From positions 2,914,001 to 2,978,000 of the forward strand of contig WWBZ02000040.1 of the NCBI GenBank assembly GCA_011503125.2: a stretch of DNA of 64,000 bases, read 5' to 3'. The position numbers were made by a program, and so were the translations under genes. Shown one piece after another: positions 23,652-34,885 of this stretch; the stretch's first letter is position 1; every line of letters begins with the position of its first letter. The notes below the pieces were generated by a model. That model ran no database searches. It was not told where the DNA came from and saw only the letters and a program-made list of their open reading frames with translations. This DNA is from Botryosphaeria dothidea (Eukaryota > Ascomycota > Dothideomycetes > Botryosphaeriales > Botryosphaeriaceae).

Positions 23652-25359
23652 ATGGATAGTCCAACAAGGGAAAACAACATCTTCGTACACGACGTGATCA
23701 TCGTCGGAGCTGGACCATGCGGCCTCGCCGTCGCTGCCCGCCTCTGTGAGCATACGCCCTCTGCGATATTCACAGATGAGGAACACCAACGGTATCACTG
23801 GATCCGCAAGCATGGCGCACGGATGAGCATCAAAAACAAGAAGAACGGAAAGGTCACCACGTCATCATCTCAGCTTGGAAGACGATACTCAACATTGGTC
23901 CTTGACGGAACTGGAGACCAATGGCTTAGTAGATGGAATAAGCTCTTCAAGACTTTCGAAATCACCAACTTGCGCAGCCCCATGTTCTTCCACGTCGATC
24001 CCGGAGACAGGGACGGACTGCTAGCATTCGCACATGAGCAAAACCGAGAGGACGAGCTAGTGGAGATTAGAGACTGTGTTGGAAAGGAAATCAGCAAACA
24101 TCTGAGGAAGAAGAGGGTCAAGTCACGGAAGTAAGTTTTCTAATTGTACACATGCTTGCATCTGCTAACAAGCAATAGGGCACACTCCGAAGTCGTCATT
24201 GATGAGCGTGATCGGAAAGACTACTTCACCCCTTCTCGCCCCTTGTTTGAGGAACACTGCGAGTGCATCGTCGACCGGTATGGCCTTCGCGATGGCCTGA
24301 TCAAGCAAGAGCAAGTCCAGGACATCGAGTTTGGCTACGTCCGCGACATCTCTACCGTCGATAAAGTCTTCACATTGCGGACCAACCAAGGGGTACACCA
24401 CGCCAGGGCAGTAGTCCTTGCAGTCGGGCCCGGCAATGCTCCCAGTATACCGGATGTCGACCCGAAGCAGGGCTGTCCCCAGATGTGTCACACTATGCAG
24501 ATTCAACAGTTCCCTGATCCTGTCGTTTCTACCAAGATCAAAGCTAGGAGGGGGACAAATGTTATGGTCGTTGGCGGTGGCCTAACTTCCGCTCAAGTGG
24601 CTGACATGGCACTCCGCAAAGGTGTTACAAAGGTCTGGCATCTCATGCGAAGTGGATGCAAGGTCAAACCTTTTGACGTGGACCTGTGCTGGGTGGGGAA
24701 GTTCAGGAATCTGGAGCAGGCAATTTTCTGGTCTGCTGATACTGACGAGGGTAAGTTGCAGCCCCTGCTTGAGTATGCACATTCATGCTAAATAGAATCC
24801 AGAACGTCTTGAGAAAATCAAGTCGGCTCGTGGCGGCGGTAGTATCAATCCTCCTTTCGCCAAAATTCTCAAACAACACATTGCTCGCGGGCGCGTCTCT
24901 CTGCACACGCACACGGTAATCAAGGGCAAGTCCTTCGATGCATCAAACCAGACATGGAGGGTTGAGACGGAGCCTCCGATTCCCGAAATGCCGCCAATGG
25001 ACTATATTTACTTCGCTACTGGCATTCAGACGGACTTTGCTACTATGCCTTTCCTCAAGTCGATGAATAGGGATTACCCTATCCCAGGGCAGGGAGGTCT
25101 TCCTTGTTTGAATGATGACCTGATGTGGAAGGATGACGTTCCCCTCTTCATGACCGGCCGGTTGGCTAGTCTCCGCTTGGGTCCAGCCGCACCTAATTTG
25201 GCAGGAGCACGTGTCGGAGCAGAGAGGATTGCCTGGAGCATTGCTGATGTTTTGGCCAAGGGTTCAGAAAATCTGGGTGAAGATGATGAAGAATTCAACT
25301 ATACTACCGCAAGAGGCAACCGCTACAACAGCTTGAACTTTGCGGATGTGGACGGATAG
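23652..25359 (+). CDS. FAD/NAD(P)-binding monooxygenase-like protein, 535 aa
   Basis: Three exons: 23652-24130, 24179-24750 and 24803-25359, with introns of 48 and 52 bp. The FAD-binding motif VGAGPCGLA is at residues 19-27. A second dinucleotide motif, VVGGGLTSAQVA, lies near residue 305, followed by a canonical ATG-type segment FATGIQTDF. This order (FAD site, NAD(P)H site, ATG motif) matches N-hydroxylating/flavin monooxygenases and the OSGIN-like branch. I cannot choose a substrate. It is not next to siderophore or other biosynthetic genes, so secondary metabolism is not indicated by context. Confidence 0.8.
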
Positions 25360-25643
25360 TGAGACAGGTCAAGTAGAAGATAGCCTCGTATGCGCTAGCA
25401 ATCGGCTTCTTTATATGCAAGCTCGTTGAAAATAAAGTCTTACGTCGAGCTGTCATGTGCTTTGATAGTGCCGATCCAAATGGTGAAGTCATTGATCGCT
25501 GGCGGCCCAAGCTTTTCCAGTTCGCGAGTCGCGGCCATCAAAAAGTAAGCAGCGCGCCCTGCGACCATCCGTCTCAAGTCTATCTGCCTACCACGTCAAC
25601 CGCAGCCTCAATTACTTTTCTCTTTCCACTAACAGCATCTCCA

Positions 25644-26778
25644 ATGGCCTCCTATTTCGCTTGCCGAGCCTGCAGGCGGGCGCTGCAACAGAACGCCTCC
25701 AGCTTCACCCAGGTAAAATTCCGCCAAACCAACGCTCAGCTTCCTACAAACCCTCTTCCTAACGTTCGGGACCGTAGGCCAGCCGTAACCGTGCGACACC
25801 CTCCCTCCGAGCCTCCTTTTCAATCGCATCCCGCGCCGCACAGCAGCAATCGCAGCAATCGCTCCACTCCGAAGCGCCCTCGTCGCCCGCCGCCCTCGAG
25901 AACAACGACGCTCTCACTGCGCAGCAGGAACAGCGCTCGACGCCCGGCAATGCCTACGCAAGCGCGAGTGCCGGTGCGCCATCGCACGCAGCTATGAGCA
26001 GAGCCATTGCACAGGGCCTGCACAAGCGCGCCGGCACCTCGACGGAGACGTACGTCGCGTACGGCGGGACGGAGATGCTCTTCCGCGAGTGCGCGAGGCA
26101 AGCGGACTACAAGATCCTCAAGGACGAAGACGGGGATGCGCGGAAGACGGACAAGGGCGAGGATCTGGGCGTGGGGGAGGGGTGGTGGTATGAAAGTGCG
26201 TAGCTGGCCGAGTCGTGTGCTTGTGCGGCTGCTAACGAATACGTGCAGGACTGGGCCTCACGCCGACGTTCAACACCTGGGCGCAAGTGACGTTCCTCCA
26301 CATGTACGCCTTGACGACGCGCATCAGGCAGTTCCCAGAGGAGTACGCGCCCGCGTGGCACCAGCACCTGATCGACCATTTCTTCTACGAGGCAGAGAAC
26401 CGGATGGTGATACATCACAACATGCAGGCGCGAGGCATTCGCAACAAGTACTTGCACGATCTGTTTATTCAATGGCGCGGAGTCATGGCCGCGTACGATG
26501 AAGGCTTGGTGAAGGGTGATGCGGTGCTGGCGACGGCATTGTGGAGGAACATTTGGAAGGCGGAGGAGATCAACCCGGTTGGATTGGCGACTTTGGTCAG
26601 CTATCTGAGAAGGGAGGTCCAGAGGTTGGAGCAGATCAGTGATGAGGCGTTTACTTCCGGCGAGGTGCAGTTTGCAGGACCGGAGAAAGAGGAGGTACTG
26701 GTGGTGGAGCAGAGCCCTCAGCTCGAGCGGCCATTCACGGCCGAGGATCTCGAGCCCAAAGAGGAAACGAAGAGCTGA
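25644..26778 (+). CDS. CBP3: Ubiquinol-cytochrome c chaperone CBP3, 338 aa
   Basis: Three exons: 25644-25712, 25778-26195 and 26249-26778. The first encodes only MASYFACRACRRALQQ and neighbours, an Arg/Ala-rich, acid-free mitochondrial presequence. Exon 2 continues with a low-complexity Ser/Gln/Ala stretch. The family domain begins around residue 160 (WWYERLGLTPTF, TWAQVTFLHMYAL) and includes QFPEEYAPAWHQHLIDHFFYEAE. Cbp3, with Cbp6, binds mitoribosomes and newly made cytochrome b during assembly of complex III. The frame through exon 2 has another frame of similar length (ending at 25997), but only the one used here leads into the conserved domain. Confidence 0.9.
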
Positions 26779-27386
26779 GGGAGAGTAGGGTCAGGCCGAA
26801 CTGCGACATTGTTGACATTTCAAGTTGATTGACAGAGTCTGTGAGCAAGGAGTCGTGTATTATGGTATGTAAATGTATAGGATTCTACGTCTTGGCGGGA
26901 AAAGCATTTGATGGACAGAATATGTATAGACTAATGATGGCTAAGCATGCTAAGCTCCTCTCGTCCGACCTAACGGCTTATCGCGAACCTGTGTCCAAAA
27001 TGTCACCGCGGATCCATATTGTCAAAATACTGGTGCTGTTTCATAAAGTACCGCGGGATTAATTCTACTGAAGTAAGAATCTTACTCGTAAGAATTGACA
27101 GCAAAGAGCAGACCAATAGGGCAATAATTGCGCGGCGGAGAGACTTGTAGCCCGATCCCGGTTGTGCACGGATGGGGTCGAGGGGTTCGCCGAGCCGAGG
27201 TGCGCACGCCCAGAGCAGCCAAGCTCGCGACATTCACATTCACGCCGCATCCTTCCAACCTGGACCCTCTCTCCTCAGCCTCGGCGGGGCCTAGTCCGTA
27301 ATCCTCCTCATAAGCCGCCTTTCTCCTCATTTGCAACATCCGACACTCCCCCCATTCCCCTCTTGCAAACCAGACAATCGCCCGTC
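26779..27386. other. Intergenic, no gene supported
   Basis: About 600 bp between two plus-strand genes: 3' end of CBP3 and promoter of the aldehyde dehydrogenase. Short ORFs only. Confidence 0.5.
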
Positions 27387-29263
27387 ATGTCGAAGCTCCC
27401 GGAGCTGCAGCACACTCCCATCGAGTCGATCCCCTCGACCGTGAACCTTCTCCGCACCACATTCAACACACAAAAAACGCGTAATGTCGAATTCAGATTG
27501 AAGCAGCTGCGCAAGCTCTATTGGGGGTACGCACGCCTTCCAAACCCGCCAATTCCGCGCATTGTAGCTGACGCGCTCTTGTTCTTGCAGATTGAAGGAT
27601 AATGAAGAGCTCATCGTCGAGGCCTGCAAGAAGGACTTGAACAAATCCACCTTCGAGACCTACCTGGCCGAATTTGGCTGGGTCCTGAACGACATCATCT
27701 TCGTGCAGAACAACTTGGAGAAATGGGTGAAGGACGAGAAGGCACCGGATATCCCGTTCGCGAACAAGCTCCTCGCCCCGCACATTCGGAAGGAGCCCTT
27801 AGGCACCGTTCTGGTCATTGGGTAAGTTTCATATGCCAAAACTTACGTGAATTTCGACTGACTCTGCCCACAGCGCCTACAACTTCCCCATCCAACTTTC
27901 CCTCGGTCCTGTCATCGGCGCCATTGCCGCTGGCTGCACCGTCGTTCTCAAGCCTAGCGAAAATGCCCCTGCCGCTGCCGCTGTCATGGAGAAGGTCATC
28001 CGCGAGTCTCTCGATTCGACCGCCTATACTGTTGTCCAAGGAGCTGTTGCCGAGACCACCGCGCTGCTCGACCAGAAGTGGGATAAGATATTCTACACCG
28101 GTGGCATCGGCGTTGGTACCATCATTGCGAAGAAGGCAGCCGAGACGCTCACTCCTGTGACTCTGGAGTTGGGTGGCAAGAACCCTGCCATCGTTACCAA
28201 GAACGCCGACCCCAGATTGGCCGCGCGCAGGTTGCTTTGGGCAAAGTTGCACAATGCAGGTCAAGTTTGCGTCAGCCAGAATTACATTATGGTTGACCAG
28301 GAGATTCTCCCGGCCTTGATCACGGAGCTGAAGACGGCATACAACGAATTCTTCCCGGAGGGAGCGCAGAAGAGCCCGGATTACAGTCACATTGTGAATG
28401 AGAGACAATTCAGGAGACTGAAGAAGATGCTGGACGAGAGTAACGGCAAGATACTCATGGGCGGTACTATGGATGAGAGCGACCTCTTCTTCGAGCCGAC
28501 CGTTGTGCAGGTCAACAGCCATAAGGACAGCCTGATTGAGGACGAGAGCTTCGGTCCTCTCATCCCTGTTCTCCCCGTCAAGGATCTGGACGAGGCCATC
28601 CGGATCGCAAACGAGGTCCATGATACGCCCCTTGGCGTGTATCCCTTTGGCAACAAGAAGGAGACGGAGAGGGGTAAGTACCAATATTGGAGATGGCCCA
28701 CCACCTTCTAACAAAAACGTGCACAGTTCTTAACGAGACACGGTCTGGCGGCGCTTCCGTCAACGAGTAAGCTATAATAGTAGGCCCCAAACTTGCAATT
28801 TAGTGCTGACTCCCCTTTCAGCGGCTTCTTCCACGCCTCAATTCCGACCCTTGCTTTCGGTGGTGTCGGCACGAGCGGACAAGGTGCCTACCGCGGCCGC
28901 GCTTCGTTCGACTCCTTCACTCACCGTCGCTCCGTCACCACCACCCCCGGTTGGATGGAATCCCTTCTCGCGGTCCGCTACCCGCCGTACACCGCCAAGA
29001 AGGCGAAGCAGTACAAGCAAATGAGCGAGCTCAAGCCCAACTTCGACCGCAACGGCAATGCGAAGAGCAATTGGCTGCTCACTATCTTCGGTCTGGGAGC
29101 AAAAGGTAAGAGCGCAGGGCTCGTGAGGTGGCTGGTTGTGCTTGTTGGTAAGTGAACCTCGACTGATCTGCTTTTCAGGTTGAGAAGTGCATGAGCTGAC
29201 CTCGTGACTTGATGAGCAGTGACGTTCGGTATCAAGCAGTATCGCGAGAAGGCGTTGTTGTAG
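27387..29263 (+). CDS. HFD1: Class-3 (fatty) aldehyde dehydrogenase, HFD1-like, 526 aa
   Basis: Six exons: 27387-27526, 27591-27821, 27874-28673, 28727-28766, 28822-29147 and 29220-29263. The enzyme core is complete: Glu222 in LELGGKNP and the catalytic Cys256 in GQVCVSQ. The motif AYNFPIQLSLGP is that of class-3 enzymes. After the catalytic domain comes a hydrophobic C-terminal segment (GLVRWLVVLVVTF) that probably anchors the protein in a membrane, as in yeast Hfd1, which oxidises long-chain aldehydes from sphingolipid breakdown and acts in coenzyme Q precursor supply. The last exon encodes just the end of this anchor and a basic tail. Confidence 0.93.
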
Positions 29264-32200
29264 TTGACGGCTTTGCGGCGAGTATCTGGCCCGTAAGTAT
29301 TTGCAACGGCTGCACCAGAGACGGTGAGGCTATGATGTGGGCGTGAGCTTATGTAGTATTCCCCACGTCTTCTCGATAGCTTTACTTCTTCGTATAATTT
29401 GCTCTTTGCTGTCGTTATTGTCTTGAGCCGATATTGTGTGCAGGAGGGCAGGGAACATTCTCTTCAACATAATTTTCTTTGTTGCTACTGTCTTTGCGAT
29501 ATCCCTATTGCGAGTGGTATCTTTGTAAGTATCTCTCTTATCGGATCGGGGAGGTTTAAACATCATTCAATGGAGATAATCTTCTCTGAATAAGCCATGG
29601 ACCTTCTGTATCACTCCGTGGACCAGCAGCATACTAAGAAGGATGTTGAACTGGGGCTTTGGATGCGGAATACGAAAATCTCGAGCGACTGAACGCGCGG
29701 ATCATATTCACATATTCAAGACCATCATGGCCAGGAGAATTTTATGAAAAGTGTATCAGGCCATCATTTGCTAGGAATTTCGAGTCCCAGCAGCGACCAC
29801 TGACCGGACTATCCATCGATTTTGCGTGCGGAAGAGCAGCTTCATGCTATACCTGAAACATCTACCAGTTTCCTTTCCCCAACATACGAGTACCTCTGAA
29901 GCTGACGCCAGCCGAAAGTGAATATTTTCTACTGCTTTCGTAATAGGAGATCAAGTAGTATAGCTCTTTGTTCGCGGGATCTTTGATGATGTCCTAGAGG
30001 GACGCTGAATATTGTTGCGCTTCGGGTACTGGACCCACGGTGTCCTTCTATGGTGCGTGTCCCCCGTTCGGCTCTGGAGTTGTAGCCGATGCCACGCTGA
30101 TCTAGGACTGTCATGCGGGCTCTGGTGTCATCAAAGACTTCCGACGGTAGGTGGCTGATGCAGGAGAGGGCATGTGTCATGCTCAAATGAGGTCAGGGCT
30201 GTCACAAGGTTGGTCGTCTGGGAGTGGTCCTGGTTCATCGGTGGTCAAAAACGTATTGCAGCTCCAATTGTAATGAAGCACTTCTCCGGTGCGTCAACAG
30301 CTCAACTGTCTGTTTCAATCTGAGGACCGGCTACTACTGGTCTTGGTGCTCTGGATTTGGCTTCTCGGCAATTCCTCACGTTTATCAAAGTTCAACTGGT
30401 CCTGCCTGGACGTTCTAGTCAACATCAAATATAACGATTATCTCGAAAGATTTTTTTGATGATTCGCATTATCAATGGAGCTCAATTTTGGGGAACAATA
30501 TCTTCCGATGCTTGGGAACCTCGAAGGCATGCCACTGCCCCTCCATATACGATTGCTAAACAAAAAGTGGACCATTTTAGTCGTCTTGTTAGAGTAACCG
30601 ATGGAAAACCAAGTGTACGCCAAACGATCTCGGTTGTAAATAGTCGTACCCTGATGTGGAAATTTTTGAATTCAGCGCTGCCAAGTATAGTCGGTGATGA
30701 CAAGAAAGTATGACTGAAAACAGATTACAAGTTAGTTACCGCGTCACGCCGGGTTCTTTTCTCTGCGTCGTCCACTGATCATGAGGCCTTGCGCGCTGGA
30801 TGACCATGTGCCTGATCCGCTCCCTATGCTGTCTGTGCCTACTAACAGATCATGGGTACTCTTCTTGGATCTCTGGACAGCGTCAATGCAACATCCAACG
30901 GCCAAATATGACCCTGAATTACAACCCGCAACCTCGTTATGAAAATGATGGGACGAGACTTTTCGTACGTGCAAGGGCACATGGACCACAACGGGTTTGG
31001 AAGGTGCCCTCTTCAAGGAAGAGCATTGATCAACACCATCATTTCCTGTCTTCTCGAGGCGGTGGAGCATCGATGAACGCCACCATTTCTCACGATAGCA
31101 GTTCGTCATTTGCTGGAGATTTGGGGTGCCTAACCACTGAACCCTGCGGAACCCTTTACGGGAAATGAAACCACCTGCCGACATCCGAGAGCGGGCAGAG
31201 GTGACGAGAGTGCAAGATGTTTTGCTTTGTCTATGATCTGTTGTTCCTCATATTCAAAAATTGGTCAGTCACTTCATATGGAGGTAGCGATGCAGCCCGT
31301 GGTACTGTTTGGAGCGCTTCGTGACTTTGTGAGGTCAAAGCGCGAGACATACCTCACCACAGCGCAAAGACGATCACGCCAGATCATGGCGAGAGTGACC
31401 ATCATGGCTCGAACAGTCGAAACCCCTCCTTGATCATGTCTATTTAAAAGCGCATGTGAGTCAATAATGACCGTCTAGGTTGGAGAAAGAAAGGGGAGGA
31501 GTGGAGATTACAAGGGATACAAAAAGAGTAGCTTACCTAACACACGAATAGACCAATTCGGCAAGTCGTCGCGTGATATCCAAATCGAGGGGATAGGGTG
31601 GCGCATTGAGAATTTGGTGAAGCCTCCGCGGTCCCACGGACTAACCAGACAAAGCAATCCAGGAGAAGGGCCACTAACAAGCCACAAGCTGCCCACACAC
31701 AATCACATGAGAAAACATTAGCCAATTCTAAGAAGGCTCATCATCAAAAAGCTGGGCATAGACCGCCTCTGAACTGCACCAGTATTGAAGCAAAACGATT
31801 ATAGTACCTGAAAGTACGTACGAGGCCGAGGTATATCAACAAAACCGCAAACAACAACGATAGGACAATCGAGAGAGGGGGCGGGCTCAAAAAGAAAGAT
31901 GCTTGCAATGAAATCGCACGCAACTCACGCAATCCGCAAGAGATGAGTAAAAAAACGATGGGCTACAAACCAAGGATATGCAGAAGGCCTCCCACCACCA
32001 AGATATTTCCCCTCCTCCCATCAAAAACCCAGCTACCTTTCCCATTAACCCCTGGAGGAGAAAAAAAAAAGCAAATTTCCACTGTTCCGTCATCATACCA
32101 AAAATAAGAAAAAACCAGCAACTTAGTTGCTCTTTCTCACACATAGCATTCTGGCAATCATGAATCGCTTCAACGATTGGCAGTTTTTCTGTTTCCCTAC

Positions 32201-32443
32201 TTTTTCTCTCGTCGACACGTCGTCAGCGTGATCCAGTCTGGGTGTACCACAACATTCAACGCAGGGTTAATGGGAAGCTGAAGAATTCGTCCGGACGTAA
32301 AAATACAGGGAGAGCAATGACAAACCCATCCGGATAATTGCTTCAGCTTCCAACCTGAGATCGATTGTTGCGATACGCTGTGAACCAAGCCACGCTGGGC
32401 GAATGCTCTCTCACATCCATCGGCTTCCCAGTTCTATGCAAAT
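29264..32443. other. 3.2-kb gene-poor region
   Basis: The longest stretch without a supported gene. ORFs are short (at most 146 codons, minus strand 30744-31184) and lack family motifs. Composition is more AT-rich than around it, and 31740-32160 is A-rich on the plus strand. The right part is probably the 3' untranslated region of the CBM48 gene. I see no terminal repeats or transposase-like frames, so a transposon relic is possible but not supported. Confidence 0.45.
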
Positions 32444-34885
32444 TTAAGAAGAAGGAGCCGGCTGCTCCTTGTTACCACCACCGGTGAACTTGTCCTTGAG
32501 CTTACCCCAGAAGCTACGCCTCTTGGCCTTCTTGTCAGAACCGGTGGAGGCGGGGGTATCGGGGGTAATCTTGTCCTTATCGGACTTGGCAGGGGTAGCC
32601 GGCGGCTTGTTGGGATCGCTTTCCGTGGCTTCTGAAGTTGCAGGAGCGGTGGTGGTCTCGGTGCCAGTGGTAACAGTAGGCTCAGTCTGCTCGGTCGTAG
32701 ACGGAGCGGCAGGCTCGGCCTGGAGAGTGGCTTCACGGTCCGCCGCGGTCTGCGCGGGCTTGTCGGCGGGAGCATTCAGACCGCTACCATCAGGACCCTC
32801 GTTTAGCTTCGTGTCAGAACCCGGGGGCACATTGATCGAAGTAACTGGAACCTCGGGCTCGCTGGATGACTTGAGAGGCTCCTCAGGCGACAGCGCCTTA
32901 GGGCTGATGTCAGTTGCATCCGTGGTAGGCTCAGGAGCCGTAGCAGACAGGGCAGCACTCTCGGTCGGAGGGACATCGGCAATCTCGTTCGTCGGCTTAA
33001 CCTCCTCCTTCAGTTCATCTTCAACAGCGGACTTGGCCTTGACGGCCTCAGGGTTGGCAGCTGCCTCCGGGCTCTCGTCAGCCTTTGCAATGGACTCCTT
33101 GACGACATCGGGAACCGCACTGGTCGATGCGGTACCATTTGCTTCGCCCCCATGGGCCTTCTTCAGGAGCTCTTCCTCAACCTCAGCCTTCTGAGTCACG
33201 GCTTCAGCATTTGCAGCAGCCTCGGGGCTCTCGTGCGCCTTCTCGATGGAGCTAAAGACGGTTGCAGGCACATCCTTCTCCTCAGCGGTTTGTCCAGTAG
33301 CGTTCGATTCGGGGACCTTGTCAAGCAATTCCTCCTCAAAGTCCTTCTTGTGAGACACAGCCTCAGGGTTAGCGACAGCCTCAGGGCTTGCATGTGCCTC
33401 CTTGATCGAATCGGTGACAGCCTGAGGAACATCGTTGTTCGCAGGCTCCGTCTCAACGTTACTCGCAAGCTCCTTCAGGTCGCTAGTCGGCGAGGTAGTG
33501 GTGGCGGCACCAACGGCTTCCGATACCTTGTTGCTCGCAACGTAGGCTGCGCCAGCCGCAGCGGCACCTGCAGCGGCAACACCACCGGTCACAGCGCCGG
33601 CAACATCGCCAGCTGTAATAGGATCACTGGCGGTGGTGTTCTCAGAAGTAGCAGGCTGCTCAGGAACCTTGTCCAAAAGTTCCTTCTCCGTCTCAGACTT
33701 TTCCTCAACGGCGGTAGGGTTAGCAGACGCTTCGGGGGAAGCGCCCGCTTCCTGCTGACTTTCCGACACAACCTCGGGGACACCACGCGGCTCCTTAGGG
33801 ACCTGGGCAGCAAGAGCAGCAGTGGTGCTCTCGGGGTGGGCGGACTGGATTGTCACGCCAGGGTCGGCATCCTTAGCGCTCGGGCCAGAACCCACGGGGA
33901 GGCTGGACTCGGGGATGGTGGTGGAGGTAATACCGGGAATGTCAAACATGTTCGCATCACGATCCTTCTCAGGAGTGACGACGGGGCCAAGCTGCGGCGG
34001 TAGCGACTCGCCCTTCTCGTATGACTCCTTGTCCAGCGTGACATTGCTGTTGATGTTGTTGGCGGAGATGGACTCAGGCTCAGGAACCTTCTCGCCGGGG
34101 GCCAACTGGATGGGATTGCCGGCAGTGTTGGTTGCGGGCAGCGGGTTCACGCCGAAAGCCTGCTCCTTCTCCTCATGCTGGGCCTTGAGCTCCTCGTCGT
34201 CCTTGACGGTCGACTCGACGGTGTTGGAATGAATTGTGCTCGGGTCGGGAACCTTCTCGCCGGGGGCAAGCTTTATGGGGTTCGCATCGCCATTGGAGGC
34301 GGGAATGGGGTTCACGGAGAAGGACTGGAGCTCGTTGGCGGGGGTCTCAATGAAGGCGCCAGGCACGTCCTCGGCTCTCGGGGTCTCCTTGGGCTGCTCA
34401 GCGGCAAGCTGGGCGGTGGTGGAATCGGGGGCGGCGGAAGACATGATGTGTGCGGATGACGGGGAATGGATGTCGGCGGGGAGGAGGACGTTGTTGTAGA
34501 TGCCGTGGCCGTCGTCTTCCTGAGGGGCCTGTGTGCTGGTGGTCCAATTGCCGTCGACGACAAACTGTGGGTAGAGCGGTAAGCGGTGTGTGCGTTGACC
34601 AGGTGACGAAATCCGGTTTGCAGGCAGCGGGGATTCGCTGCGTGGGACTCGGGCGCACAGGTGGGGACCTCACCTTATAAAGGACCTTTTCGTCATTCTT
34701 CGGCAGCTGGACCGTCTTCTCGAAGACGCCGTTCTTGTGGTCCAGCTTGACGCTTTTGGACCAGTCGTCGAAGGTTCCGGTAACATAGACTTCGGTGGCG
34801 GGCAGCTCCCTAAGCATCGATCAGCGAGGGAATGCGCGGGAAACGAAGGCAATCTCGCCTACCATCTGAAGGTGAAGGAGCCCAT
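32444..34885 (-). CDS. CBM48 (AMPK-type glycogen-binding) protein with long repetitive disordered tail, 759 aa
   Basis: Three exons: 34885-34863, 34809-34674 and 34564-32444, with introns of 53 and 109 bp. The tiny first exon encodes MGSFTFRW, continuing into ELPATEVYVTGTFDDWSKSV and FVVDGNW, a complete CBM48 domain in the first 90 residues, similar to yeast Crp1/Mdg1 and the AMPK beta subunit. The remaining 660 residues are rich in Ala, Glu, Pro, Ser and Thr and look unstructured. Two kinds of internal repeat are visible: two copies around NPxxLAPGEKVPxP (residues 136-217) and four copies of a 38-41-residue unit around SPEAxANPEAV (residues 315-574). An Ala/Gly stretch lies at 371-395. A basic segment near the end (KKAKRRSFWGKLKDKFTGGG) could bind membrane or nucleic acid. 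Confidence 0.85.
33002..33781 (-). repeat. Four degenerate 38-41-residue repeats in the CBM48 protein
   Basis: Units at residues 315-355, 432-472, 485-522 and 537-574. Each opens with VP, has SPEA about 17 residues in, ANPEAV or a variant next, then K and a glutamate-rich ELL or DEL ending. The units are spaced irregularly and diverged, so this is an old protein repeat rather than a recent tandem duplication. Confidence 0.75.
34073..34318 (-). repeat. Two copies of an NPxxLAPGEKVPxP repeat in the CBM48 protein
   Basis: Residues 136-163 and 190-217 align: VNP-I/L-PA, a short variable stretch, NPI-K/Q-LAPGEKVP, then P. The spacing between the copies is about 54 residues. Confidence 0.75.

Noticed and set aside
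27815..28714. 299-codon minus-strand ORF opposite the aldehyde dehydrogenase
   Set aside because: Covers the conserved catalytic region of HFD1, whose sense frame is unambiguous.
33152..34003. 283-codon plus-strand ORF opposite the CBM48 protein
   Set aside because: Antisense of repetitive codons; the minus frame has a CBM48 domain and internal repeats.
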